A stretch of DNA of 64,000 nt from Pyropia haitanensis (GCA_008729055.1 SDUX01000004.1:2515037-2579036), one strand, 5' to 3'; positions 31,611 to 42,951 are shown, counted from the stretch's first letter. Notes: a model not told the origin generated them from the letters alone. A program made the numbers and translations.

Positions 31611-31861
31611 CGTCGGCGCGGGCGGGGGGGGGGGCGGCGGCGGCGGGGGGGGGGGGGGGACCCACCGGCCCCGGGGGGGGGGGGGGGGGGGCGGCGGCGG
31701 CGGAGGGGGGGGGGAGGGGCGATGGGCGGACACGGCCGGCGGCCGCTCGACGAGCTACCCCCGCCGCTGCTGCCGCCGCCGCCACACCCGCGGCGGCTGC
31801 TGCTGCTGCCGCCGCCGCCAAAGCCGCCGCCGGCGCTGCCAAAGCCGCCGCCGCCGCCAAA

Positions 31862-31893
<32 letters not shown>

Positions 31894-32242
31894 TGCTGCC
31901 GCCGCCGCCAAAGCCGCCGACGCCGCCGCGGCTGCTGCCGCCGCCGCCAAAGCCGCCGACGCCGCCGCGGCTGCTGCCGCCGCCGCCAAAGCCGCCGCCG
32001 CCGCCGCGGCTGCTGCCGCCGCGGCTGCTGCCGCCGCCGCCGCCGCCGCCGCGGCCACCACCGCCGCTGCTGCCGCCGCGGCCACCACCGCCGCTGCTGC
32101 CACCGCCACCACCGCCGCCACGGTAGTAGGTGTGGACGGCGGCGGGCGCGGCGGCGTCGGCCGCGACGGTGGCGTCGACGGTGGCGAGCGCGGCGGCGGT
32201 GGCGACGAGCGCCACCGCGGTGGCCTTGCGGAAGGACACCAT
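31347..32242 (-). CDS. Secreted Gly-rich protein with Cys-rich C-terminal domain
   Basis: The N-terminus MVSFRKATAVALVATAAALA is a signal peptide with probable cleavage after an Ala-rich region near residue 25-32. It is followed by ~150 residues of Gly/Ser/Arg repeats of the type GGGGSSRGG and GGFGGGGSSRGGV, then a Pro-rich stretch, then a C-terminal domain with ten Cys (RPCDFDGAVCAEGLVCK, then ..PCEACANAEALCWDGYSCE..). The C-terminal domain is in a different frame from the N-terminus; the switch falls in a 10-G run at 31705-31714 inside the Pro-rich part. Domain order suggests a cell-wall/matrix protein, a Gly-rich structural stretch with a disulphide-bonded extracellular module. No named family recognised. 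Confidence 0.6.
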
Positions 32243-32513
32243 CTTGGAACGGCCGGGGCGGGCAGAGACGGCGGGGGCTTGCACCCACAAAAGACAGGAG
32301 ACCAGAGACGGGAGGGGGGGGGGGTGTGGTCGTTGGTGTTGGTCGGCAGGCGTGCGCGTGGCGGGTGAGGCGGTGGTGGGTGGGATGCGGCGCCGGCCGA
32401 CGCATCCCCACCCGCGCCACCGGCGGCCGCTCTTGTACGCCCACGCCGCGACCGCGGGCGTCCGCCGCGGCGGGCGGGCGCAGCCGGCGGCGGCGACGGC
32501 GGCGGCGGCGGCG

Positions 32514-32566
<53 letters not shown>

Positions 32567-34941
32567 GGCGGCGGCGGCGGCCGGCCGGCCGGCCGGCCGG
32601 CCGGCCAGCCAGCGCGGCCGCGCACGCCGGCCGCAGCCGCCGCGCGCGCCGCGTGCCGCCGCCGCCCGCGGCGGGCGTCTGCCAACGGCCGCCGTCGGCG
32701 GCGCGGCGTGCACCCATCGGGCAACTCCACGCGCGTCGTCTGGCCGGCGCGGTCCCCCGCCCCCCCCCCCCCTTGCTCGCCCGCCCGCCGGTGGGCACCC
32801 CGCGCCCGCGCGCGCCGTCCGCCCGTGCGGCGGGCTGCCGGCACGGGCGCGGGCGGCGGCGGCGCCCTCCCCCCCCACCCCCCCCTCCCCCCCCTCCTCC
32901 CCCCTGGGCGGAAACCACCGCCGCGGCTCTGTCCATCCATGGCGGCGGCTGTCAGCCGCCATGGCCGTGCTCTGTGGGTGGCGGCGGCGGGAATGGCGAC
33001 GCCCGCCGCCCGTGGCTGGACGGGCAGAGTCATGGGCGTGCCGGTGAGGGGTGGCGTCATGGGCCGTGGGGGGTGGCGTCATGGGCCGTGGAAGGGGGGA
33101 GGGTAAGGTTTAGGGAGGGGGGGGGGGGCGCCGCCTGCTGGCGGCCGACACCATCGCGGACACCGTCTAGTCCATTGATCCGCCGCGCGCGGGGCGCTGG
33201 GACGGTGGGGGCGGCGGCGACGGGGGGCGGGCCCACTGTCTGTGGCATGGCCGCCGCGCCGCGTCGGCGGTGGCCGCCACCCGCGCGGCGCGCACCCGCC
33301 GCGCCGCCGGCGGCGCGCCGAGGCTCCCCATGTCCCCGCGCCGAGGCTCCCCACGCCCCCCCGCCGGTCGCGTGGCCCCGCCGCGCTGCCCACGCCGGCC
33401 GGCGGTGCCGCCACGCCCGCCAGCCGCCGCCGCCGCGGCGGACGCCCCATCCCACCCACACCCCATGGGCGGCGGCGGTGCGCCCATGGGGACACGCCGC
33501 CGCCGCCGGCGGCGGCGCCGCCCCTGGGGCGGCGGCGGAGGTCCGGCACGGGCAGGGAGGGGGTCGTGCGGCGGCGCCGCCGCGGTGGGGTTGTGGGCGC
33601 CGGTGGTGGCGGCCGGGTCGGACGGGGTGGCGGCTGGGGGGTCGGGCGGGGTGGCGGGGGGGGGGGGGGGGGGGCGGCGGCGGCGGTGGGTGGGGGGGGG
33701 GGGGGGGGGGGGGGGGTGGGAGGCTGGTGGGTGCCGCCGCCGCCGGCGGGGTGGCCCACTGGTAGCGGCGTCCGTGGCGTCGGTAGCTCGTGGGTGTGGG
33801 CGCCGCCATGGGTCTGCTTGCACCGGCACCCGCAGCGGGAGTGGGTACCCGGCCCGTACCGTGACGGGGGTGTGGTGCGGTCGCCCGCACCACCACCGTC
33901 GCCGACGAGGGTGTGTCGTGCGAGGTTGGCGTAGGGGGGGGGGCGGGGCTGCTGGGCCACGGGCGGAAGGGCGGCGCACGGCCAGGAGAGGGGACCAGGA
34001 GGGGTGGTGACGGGCGCTCGCCGCTCCCGCAGCGGCCAACGTTGGCGGCGGCTGCGCCTCTCGTCAGGCGGGGGCGACGCGCTCGGGGGCTCCCCATGGG
34101 ACGTGACCCCCGACGAGCAAGCTGCGCGCGGCTGGGGCTGGCGTGGCCAGACACGCCCCCGCCGGCGGCGGCGCCGCCACTGCCGCCGACATTGGGGGGG
34201 TGGCCGACACCCTCTTCCGCACCCTCCCGCCCACACGTCGGTGGGTGACGGGACGCCGGGTCTACCACTCCCCGCCGCGGCGGGTGCCACCGCTGTCGCG
34301 GCCGCCAGCACGGGGCGGCGGCTGCGGGGGGGAGTGTCCCGGCGCGACCCGTGTGGGCTGCCGCCCGCCCCGTCGCCCGACTTTGGCAGCGACGCGACGC
34401 GTTGCCGCCGCGCGGTCCACGCACGCGTCGTCTGGTGGGACGGGGCGGACGCGGCGGCAGCCACCACCGCCGCCGCTGCCGCCGCCAGCGTCCATGTTGG
34501 CGGCGGCGGGTGGGGTGTGCCGTACCACACGGGTCCTCACCGAGGGTGCCGGTCCTCCTCGTCGCCTTGCGTCTGAGGAGGACACCTCGGGTGGGGAAGG
34601 CGGGGGGGGCCCGCGTCGGACGCCGACGCGGACCGACCGCTCGATCGGCCGCGGCCGGCCACGCTGCCGCCGCCGCCGCCGCCGCCGGGGGGGGGACCTC
34701 CTTGGCGGGGTCGGCCGGCGCGCCACCGGCACCCGCCGCCGCCTCCGCCTCCACCCCAGACGTGGCGACCGCGGCTGTGCTCGTGGCGGCGGCCACCCCC
34801 CCTACCGGCACCACCCGCCGCCGCCGAATGCGGTCCTTCACGTCGGGGACTGCCCTCCGATTCCCCCCCCGAACCCCCACAGACGGCGCTCGCAGCTGCC
34901 GCGCCCGCCGCGTTGCCAGACCCCCCCCGCCAAGCCCGTCA
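32243..34941. other. GC-rich intergenic DNA with microsatellites
   Basis: No gene recognised. Includes (GGC)n tracts at about 32480-32580, an adjoining CCGG tandem (32581-32608), and G runs near 33118-33128, 33658-33673 and 33693-33716. Long Pro/Arg/Ala/Gly frames on both strands lack motifs and look spurious. Confidence 0.45.
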
Positions 34942-35298
34942 TCACCACCGGCCGCGGCGGCTCGCCACCCGCCCCACCGCGCCTTCCCCGCAAGGCCGCC
35001 AGAGCAATGGCCGCCGCGGCCGCCCCCGCTGCTCTCCGTCCCGCCTCGACCGCTGCTTCCGAGGCTCAGCACCAGATGGACTCCAGCCAGGGCCCCAGCA
35101 CCGCCACCAACAGCACCGCACAGCGGGCGTTTCCTGCAGCGGCGGCCACCGCTCGGCGGGGAAGGGCGTGCGGTCCACCGCGGCGCCTGCCACGGCGGGC
35201 GCCTCACTGCCGACGGGCGAGTCGTCGGGCGTGAGGACGGCAAGGCGGCCGAGATCCGTCGCAACGAAGACAGCAGCTGCCCTCTTGTCAACCAGCAT
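34942..35298 (-). CDS. Unidentified coding-like segment
   Basis: An ORF of 118 aa whose first ~60 residues have a natural hydrophobic/polar pattern and G/C-ending codons (MLVDKRAAAVFVATDLGRLA, then LTPDDSPVG and PFPAERWPPLQETP). After about residue 62 the frame becomes Trp/Arg-rich; a third frame would continue as a hydrophobic segment (AVLLVAVLGPWLESIW). The opposite strand also has a plausible Ala/Ser/Gln-rich frame starting near 35007, so strand is not certain. No family recognised. It could be one exon or a gene fragment. Confidence 0.3.
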   Translation of the reverse strand: MLVDKRAAAVFVATDLGRLAVLTPDDSPVGSEAPAVAGAAVDRTPFPAERWPPLQETPAVRCCWWRCWGPGWSPSGAEPRKQRSRRDGEQRGRPRRPLLWRPCGEGAVGRVASRRGRW

Positions 35299-38200
35299 CT
35301 GGTAATGTGTCTTGCTTGTGAGGTTTAAGGCGTTATTCGTCCGCCCAAGCAGGTGATATCCCGATCTCCTCGGCGGGGGGGGCTACTTGGTGTCTCCGGC
35401 GTAGACGGCCACCTGTCCGCCTGAGGGGTACAAGAGGCGAGGCGCGGGGGGGGATCGCACCGGCCGCCGTTGGCCGACGCGTTGGGTTGCCCTCGCGCCC
35501 CTCCCACCTTCCCGGCGTGGCGCCCTTGGGTGGCCTGTCGGCCGCCTTTTTCTCTCTCTCCTCTTACTTCTTTATCTGGTTATTCTCCTTCTTCCTGCCT
35601 ACCTCCGCGCGGTGGCACGCTGTTTACCCTCACTGGAGGGCGCGGGCAACTTCCCGCGCCTTATGGCCGGCCAGACCGGCTGGCCGGGTCCGGACCTTAT
35701 TAAACTGTACCAACTGACAAAAAAAGAAACTGGCACACCCGCGTCCGGCAGGCGAGAGTAAACGCCCCTCCGCACCGATCGCGCGGAAGTTTGCACTCGC
35801 GAAACCCTCCGCGGCCGCGGCCATCAGTATCAAGGAGAGATCACGCGGTCGACACGTTGCCGCCACGGTGGGGTGGAAGGGGGGGGCGGCGAGCATGACA
35901 GCCAGGCGGTCTGCGACCGTCGGAGGGGGCGACGACGCCCAAGGGGACGCCGTCCGCCAGGCTCCCGCCTCTCCACAGTGGTGCCTCTCCCTCCCAGCCC
36001 GACGATGGCGCCGCGGGACGCGGCGTCCGCTCGACCGGTCGGGGGCGCAGCTGACACCGCCCCAGAGAACGGGGCATTCCGGAGGAGGCGGGCGCGGCCC
36101 GGGGGGGGGGGCAGCGGCCGTGCTTCCCCCCGCCTGCTCCACGCCACGGCTGCGCGACGGCACCACTCGAGCGGTGCGGGCTGGTACTGTACCCCAAGAG
36201 ATCTACTTGTGTGCTCGTTTGGCTCGGCCAGGCGGACGCGGGTCGGCCCCTGTGCGTAGCGTTCCCGTTGACGAGGAGAGAGGACGCTGCAGCGCGGCGA
36301 GGGGTGACTGTCGACCTCGACCTCCTACACGTGGCGATCACGTGTTCCTCACCGCTGCCAGTGACAAGAGGGGTGACACGGCGACGCCGCGATGCATTGC
36401 GCTGTGCCGGCTAAAGGGTCTCAAGAATCGGTTGCTTTTTGGCTGCGACCGAGGCTGCGCGCTTGCGAAAACCGAGTGTGGATGCTTGCGCATCGGCCAA
36501 CGTCTTGCGGAAATCGACAGTTCTTTGCGGCCGCGCTGTTGCTTTTTGCACTCCTGCCTTGGGTGATAGCCGTTTCTTGGCCCTCCTGGCCCGGTCGCAG
36601 ACGCCTTTCGACAACGACGTTGTGTGTGCTCACAATCGGCTTACGACCATCTACGTGTCGCCGTAAAGCACGTCGTATAGGGCGCTGTGAAGATGCTGTC
36701 GGTCTCTCGCCACCGTCGTTTTTTGTGTCACTCCGTAGCTCTGCTCGAGACGCTTCTGTTCGTCCGAGGTGAAGCGTTGCGACAGACCAAAAGTCCACTT
36801 TACAAACAAAAAACCGCAAAAAAACAGAAAAAGCTCTGTCCACAGTCCAGAAAGAGGGCCCAAGTCCTTGCGGGCCCTGTTCACAACGAAATTCGCAACG
36901 AAAGTTTGAGACGGTTTAGTCGGCACAGCACTGCCGATAGGGCAACAATTCTACCACCACTTCGCCACGTTTACAGTGGGAACCCGACGCCGGCCGCCCA
37001 GCGACCGCCAGGCGCTGTGACCACGACACCCGCTGTTCATGTCACATATTACAAGTGTCATGCGTGTACATCAAAGTGTGCGGGAAGGGCAGCGTGGAAG
37101 TAGGGAAGGGGGGAGACGCGCCCTTTCAAGGGGCTGTGTTGCTGTAGGCACGTGTTGAATGACGATCAAAGTTGCAATTGATCCGGGTGTGGTCCCCGGC
37201 GGCCTGACGGCAAAATGGCGTGGTTCACTCGTCGGCCGTGCCAAAGTTGTGGGGCCCGCGCCCTCCCCACACAGCACGAGCCCGTGCCCTACAAATTGCA
37301 GCAGACGGGTCCAGCGCGTGGCCCCAAAGCAACTCCATGTTTCAAACACGTGGACCCTTCAATTTGTATTAGCACGACGACAAGGGCAGCCATGTTGCAA
37401 CGGGGGCGGGGAAGAAGCGGCGCCCCCCCCCCCCTCCCCCCTCACCAGGCGCACTTCCAGCCCGCCACGAGGTGGTGTCAGCGGCGGCGGCGCCGCGCCA
37501 GGCTGGCGCGCCGCGAAACCACGGTGGAAGGGGCGGCGACGGGGGTGGGGGGGAAGGCGCCCAGCCCAGCGGGAGGACGGCGTCTTGATCGCGGCGGCGG
37601 TGGCGACCCTCCCCGCGCGCTCGGCTCCGCCGCCGCCGCCGCCCCGCCGCCGACGGGCCGGCCGCCCAACACCAACCAGCGAGTTGGGGCAGCGGCGCCC
37701 TGGCGGGCGCGAGTCCCGCCCAAACGCGGACGTACAGCACCCCCAGAGAGTGGGTGGTGAACGCGGAGCCACCGCTGGGGGGCCGTGGCGGATGACAGGG
37801 TTCCCGCGGGGGCGGGGGTCGGGTGCAGGCGCTCCGCGTCGCCCCCTGCTGCCGATCCTCTCCCACGCCCCCAGCGTCCGCCGGCCCAGTCCCGTTGGTC
37901 CCTTGCCGCCACCGCCAGCTGAAGCGAACGGCCAGCACGGTCGCGCCGCCACGGCGGAACACCGCAGCAGCGGCGGCCGTCGCCGCGCGTTCCCCCCCCC
38001 GTGCGACCGGCTCCGTCGCGTCAGTGTCCGCGGCCGCTGCAGCCTGGACTGTGCACGTACAGCACCCCATCTCTTTCTGGGATCAAACTGTACGCGGCAC
38101 TCCCCCCCCCCCCCCCCCCCTCCCGGTGAGGGAAATGTGCTGGACGGGGACGCGCCCGGGGGTGCTCTGTCCACCCCCCGGCTGTTGTGGACAGGCTGCC

Positions 38201-38721
38201 TCCACCGCCCGCACGTATAGGCAGACGCCACACGCCACACGACGGCGGCCGCCCACCCCGATATCTCCCTCTACCCCTCCCACCCGCCAGCCAAGGACTC
38301 GCCGGCACAGGCTGGCGGGCGGGGCGGGCGAGCGGCGCCACAACGGCCCGTGAGCCGTCCTCTCCCCGGCGGCGGCGGCGCGGTGGGCGTCGCCGCCGCA
38401 CGGGCGGCGGCAGCGGCCGCCGGCCGCTACAAAAGCGGCGCGCGCCGGTGCCGCGGGCGTCGGCCGGCGCTCGCGGCCAACGACCGCCCCGACCCCCCCC
38501 GGCCGCCGGGAACCCACCGCGCCCGCCGCCGGCCACGACGGCAACGTCTTTGCCACGACGCCGCGGACGCGGGCGGCCGACCAACCTCGAGGCGGGTCGG
38601 GGGTCTACGCCGCCGGCCCGCGGCGGGATCCCGGCGGGTGCGTCCCCTCGCCGTCTGCCCGCTCTTGCCGTCCCCCCCCCCGCGGGCGCCCCCCCCGAGT
38701 GGTCACGGCGCAGCCACCGCC
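35299..38721. other. Intergenic region, no gene recognised
   Basis: 35299-37350 is moderate GC and unique. Short minus-strand ORFs around 36421-36926 have mixed composition but no identifiable domain. A hairpin AGGGCCC/GGGCCCT lies at 36855-36878. From 37420 the sequence is GC-rich; a pair of antiparallel ORFs (37159-38220 plus and 37359-38240 minus) cannot be told apart by motif. The last 200 bases are the leader of the haloperoxidase-family gene. Confidence 0.4.
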
Positions 38722-38863
38722 ATGGCTGCGACGGCGGGCAATCCCCCCCGGTCTGCCGCCTCGCGGCGCGGGCGCGTCACTACGGTGGCTGCAGTCGCGG
38801 CGACCGCCGCCGCCGCCGCCGCCGTGGCCGCGGCACATACCCCCACCGCCGCCGCGGCGGTGA

Positions 38864-38898
<35 letters not shown>

Positions 38899-40482
38899 GT
38901 GCCGCCGGGCTTCCCGCTCTTCCCGCTCGCGCTGCAGCCGGTGCTGACGCCCGCCGTCCGCGCCCGCGAGGCGCCGTTCCTCTTCCGCGCCACCGCCGCC
39001 ATCTTTGCGGCCTGGTGGGACTGCCTCGGGCCGTACGTGGACGCGGCAGGCGGCGGCAGTGGCCTCGGCCACCGCAGCGGGAACAAGGGGGGGGGGGAGG
39101 CGGCGGGGGGGGGGGGGGTGCCGCCCTTTCGTGACTCGTTTGGCGACGCGCCGCGGTCACGCGCGCCGCCTCGCCACGCGACCGTCGAGTCGATGGGCGT
39201 CTGCGCGGCGGCCGCGTCGGCGGTGCTCGCGGCACACCTTCTCGGCGCCGCCACCGCCGACGCCTACTATGAGCGCGCCGAGCAGCTGGGCACCCGCCTG
39301 CCGCGGGAGCATACGTGCAGCGACGGCGCGGCGGCGCGCCCCGAGGACGCGGGCTGCTACGGCGTCGCCGTTGCGCGGCGGCTGATAGTCGACCGCCTCG
39401 AAGGGGACGGCTACAACGAGCTCGGCACGGACGACGGCCCCGCTCGCGGCGTGCCAAGAGGCGTTGAGGCGGTGCGCCCATTCCGGGATGTGGCCGTCGG
39501 CCACACGCCCGTCAACACCCCGTGGCACGTGCGGCGGCTGCTGCGGTGGACGCCCATCGAGGAGGACCCGACGGGCGCCGGCACGTACGTGACGCAGCGC
39601 ATCACCGCTCCACAAGCGTCGGTCGCGCGGCCCTACCTCCTCCCGCGGTCCGACCTTGCCGCCCGCCACGTGCCGCCGCCCTACCCACACGCCGCCGCCT
39701 ACGCCCCATCCTTTACGTGCGCCTCTGGCGCCGCCGACCCCGACCGCGTCTGCCGCTTCGCAGCGGCCGCCCGGTCGCACGTGGCGGCGACCGCCGCGGA
39801 CCGCCGCCGCCGGGCGCTGGTGCCCTATTTTGACGACAAGACCGCCAGCCTCGCGCCGCTGCCGCCGGCGGTGGCGACGGCGGCCAACCTCTCCTACCCG
39901 GCGTTTGTGGGGATGGAGTTTGCGGCCAACGGGGGGCTCTACGACGCGCTCACCGCCGTGTGGCGTGAGAAGCTCCGCCACGACGCGGTGCGGCCAGCGA
40001 CGCTCGTGCCGCGCGTCCTCCCAGTGCCCGTGTCGCTGCCGCGCCACCGCAGCGGCGGCGGCGGCGGCGGCGGCGGCTGCAGCGGCGGCGGCGGTCACGG
40101 GCGCGGCAGCGCGTTCGAGCCCACCATCCGGACGATGCCCCACTCCGAGTACCCGTCCGGCTCAGCCTGCTTTTGCCTCGTCTTTACCGACGCCGTCGCC
40201 GCGTTTGCGCCACCGGGCGGCATGCCCGTCTCGCACACCTTCCCCGCCACACCGGACGGCCGCGGCGGCCGCGGCGGCCCGCCGCTGACGGTGACGTGGC
40301 CGAGCCTGCACGCGCACGCCGCCGACTGCTCCGCGTCGCGTCTGTGGGGGGGTCTCCACTTTCCGCCGGCCGTCGCGGCGGGCGAGGCCATGTGCGCGGG
40401 CATTGGCGCGCGGGCGGCACGGGCGGTGGCGTGCAAGGGCAGGAGCATCGCGGGGATGCCTCGGTGCGAGGAGCGGGATTGA
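38722..40482 (+). CDS. Vanadium haloperoxidase/PAP2-family protein with altered catalytic His
   Basis: Encodes 586 aa, intact and intronless. Family motifs occur in order with exact spacing: KLRHDAVRP (K417, R424, the KxxxxxxRP motif), EYPSGSACF (P478-S479-G480-S481) and SRLWGGLH (S539-R540..H546, the SRxxxxxH motif). These are the oxyanion-binding residues of vanadium haloperoxidases and class A acid phosphatases. The position that is His in the usual PSGH motif, the acid/base residue, is Ser481 here. Residues 1 to about 60 include an Ala-rich hydrophobic segment, a probable signal peptide or anchor, then poly-Pro; a secreted location is likely. Two low-complexity Gly insertions lie near residues 112-130 and 443-463. 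It may oxidise halides with H2O2, may be a phosphatase-like relative, or may be inactive. The ATG at 38722 is the first that starts at the hydrophobic leader. Confidence 0.88.
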
Positions 40483-40697
40483 GGGCGGGGCGCCATACGC
40501 TTGCTACTCCTGGCGCGGGGGCGGGCGCGGAAGTGGGAAGCCGCTGCTGAAGCATTCAGAGGGAGGGTTGCGCGTTTACCAAGAGGGGGCGGCGGAGGAC
40601 AGCGTGGAGCTGACAAGGTGTGCAGGCGGGGGTCGGCGGTCGCACACCAGGCAGTGATTGACCGCGGTCGAGATGTTGGGGTTGATGAATAGAAATA
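40483..40697. other. 3' region of the haloperoxidase-family gene
   Basis: Short lower-GC stretch between the stop codon and an inverted-repeat element. No ORF of note. Confidence 0.4.
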
Positions 40698-40852
40698 CTG
40701 TCGTCCCAATTATGGGCGGTTGTGCATGTGTATAACTGCACAACCGCATGATGGCTTCTAGAGCAGCTATTGGTTAGACCGACCAACTCTGAGACATGTC
40801 ATTGGTCGTACACTTCTGTGTAGGTGCACATCCGCCAAAATTGGGACGACAG
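40698..40852. mobile_element. MITE-like inverted-repeat element, 155 bp
   Basis: The left end CTGTCGTCCCAATTATGGGC (then GG, from 40698) matches the reverse complement of the right end (…CCGCCAAAATTGGGACGACAG, ending 40852) with one gap and one mismatch over 22 bases. Internal hairpins are present: GGTTGTGCA/TGCACAACC at 40718-40745 is perfect. The element is AT-richer than its surroundings and non-coding. The ends resemble Tc1/mariner-type terminal repeats, but a TA target duplication is only visible on the left, so class is uncertain. Its position 216 bases after a stop codon means it may lie in a 3' UTR. Confidence 0.6.
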
Positions 40853-42027
40853 CCATATTTGTGTCTGGGTTTTGAAATGCTCATGTCCACTGTGAGAGTC
40901 TGGTGACTGTCTCAACCGGTTCTCTGCAGCGGAGCAGCACGGCGTCCGACTGGCGTGGACTGCAATGCGCTCAAGTGCGCACACGTTCGGTTCCTGAAAC
41001 AGCTGTGGCAGACCGCGCGCCCCCGACGGCAAGCGTCAGGGCGGTCGCTACTGAGGCTTAGCCCCACCTGACGGGGCTACTGCGGGCGCAGGGCCGGGGT
41101 CGGTGACTGCGTCAGCGGCGTCGCCGCCGCTGCCACCATCGGCTGCGTTCCCACCCCTGCCACACCCCCGGTCGAGTCACTCCTGGCCGTCGCAGACGTG
41201 GTGGCGCAGGCCCCCGCCCCCAGCCGCATTTTCGCAGATCCCCACTTCTCCGCCGCGGCTGCTATTGTCGCCGTCAGCTGGCTGCTTCGCGGCACCTTCT
41301 GCTGGCACATACCCCCAGCTCTCCCGCACTTTCTGGATGGTCGCTTACGGCTGTTCCCGCGACGTCTGCCCCCGAGTAGCCGAGACTCCGCTGTGGGCAT
41401 GCACTTTTTGGGCGAAGGTCAAGTGTAGCATCCGTTCATGCAGTCAAATTCTGCTCTCCGACATCCGGTGCAAAGCCACTCCCACTGGGACTCCTCTCTT
41501 GTGGTCAAAAGAATTCATGACCTACAGTCTTTTTTCACGACCGTATTTTTTAAACATTGCCCACTGGTGACCTCTCAACCCGCCCTCGCGATGCCCGCAG
41601 CTGGGTGCGCGTCGGCTGCTCCTCCGTTGCCGCTCCCGTCGCCTTCACCGCTGCCGCGGCCGCGCCGCCCTCGGCCCCGCCGCACGTCTGGCCGGTGGGG
41701 GTGGCCATCGTGGCATGGCCAGCGCCGGAATTCATGCCGCGGACGGGGGCGCGGCGCGCCGAGCCGCGCGTGACCCCCCCCTCCGCCGCGGGGTGCTCGA
41801 ATTTGGCCGCCGCCCACCGTCGTGCTCGTCCTGCTCCCCCTCCTGGCGGAGCCCGGCCCGCGCGGTGACTGGGTGAGAGGACCACCGCGGTGGGTGCGCC
41901 CACGGGCTACGCCGACGCTGGCGGCGGCCACCGGAAATTCCAGCCGGCCCTCGTCTTCTTCCCCTGTCATGGTCACCTTGCTCTCACCCCCAGTCGCGCA
42001 CCGCCGACGACGCCGACGCAGCCGCCG

Positions 42028-42061
<34 letters not shown>

Positions 42062-42951
42062 CGCCGACGCCGCCGCCAGTGCCACCGACGCGGCCTCTGC
42101 CGTTACCGCCGCCGTTGCGTGCACCCTGGCGGGACTCCCCTCGGTGGTCCCCCCCCCCCCCGGCCCGCCGCCGCCACCGCCGCCGCCACCCCCACCCTCG
42201 CCCCCCGTCGGTAGTGGCGGCGCGCCGCCGCGGTGCGCATCGTGGGGAGGGGCGGTACGGCGGCCACAACGGCGGGCGGGGCTCCCCCCCGCGTGCCGCG
42301 GGCCGCGGGGGCTGCCCGCCGGGAGCGCGTGGCGTGCGCGTGTCGGCCCGATGCGGCGTCGCCCGCCGCGGTCCCGTCTTGTCCCCGAGCCTCTGGGCTG
42401 CCCGCCTCCCTCGGGGGGGGTGCATCCTACTCTCGGCGCCGTACCTGCGCTGGCCGGTGCGCCTGAGATGAGGCCGCGGTGGCGTGGCGGTGGCACGCCT
42501 CGGCGAGGCGTGCCGGGGAGGGGGGGGGGGGGAGCGTGGGGGGGGAAGGGCGGAGGGATGGGTGGGCGGGACGGGGGAGAGCGGCACACCCCGCGCTCAC
42601 GACCCCGGCACCCCCACGCTTGCCGCTGAGGGAATAGGCGCAGCCACCCGCGGCGCCCGAAACCGCCGAGCGTCACCGCCGCTCTGCCTCTGGGCGTTTG
42701 GTCCGTGACGTCCGGCCGCGGGTGGCCACCGCCGCCTGCGCCGCCTCGGCACCCACGGCGGCCGCCTCGCCGTCGTCGACCGCCGACGCGGGGGGCCGGT
42801 CGCGACAGCTGGTCGCGCCGGTGCATCCCTCCCCCTCCCGCCAACGGTCCCTCCCCCCTCGCGGTCGCCCCGCTCTTCTCTCCTTTTCGCCCGTGGTCGA
42901 AGAGCCTCCCGCCCGCCCACCGCACCTCCCCGCCGCGCCCACCCGCGCATC
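40853..42951. other. Intergenic; possible unrecognised spliced gene
   Basis: 40853-41560 is moderate GC with no recognised gene. At 41557-42150 there may be a plus-strand gene. A potential donor (GACTGG|GTGAGA near 41871) and a pyrimidine-rich acceptor (CTCTCACCCCCAG ending at 41993) would join a segment encoding TVVLVLLPLLAEPGPRGDW to an Asp/Ala-rich segment beginning SRTADDADAAADAAAAA. The minus strand is also open here, and no domain is recognised. 42160-42950 is G/C-rich with runs and is the upstream region of the next gene. Confidence 0.3.

Noticed and set aside
30542..33765. Plus-strand ORFs over the Gly-rich secreted gene
   Set aside because: They are translations of the complementary CCG/GGC repeats; only the minus strand gives a signal peptide and a Cys-rich domain.
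36421..36926. Minus-strand ORFs with a faint homeodomain-like helix (FTSDEQKRLEQSYG)
   Set aside because: The rest of a homeodomain, including the WF.N recognition helix, is absent in all frames.
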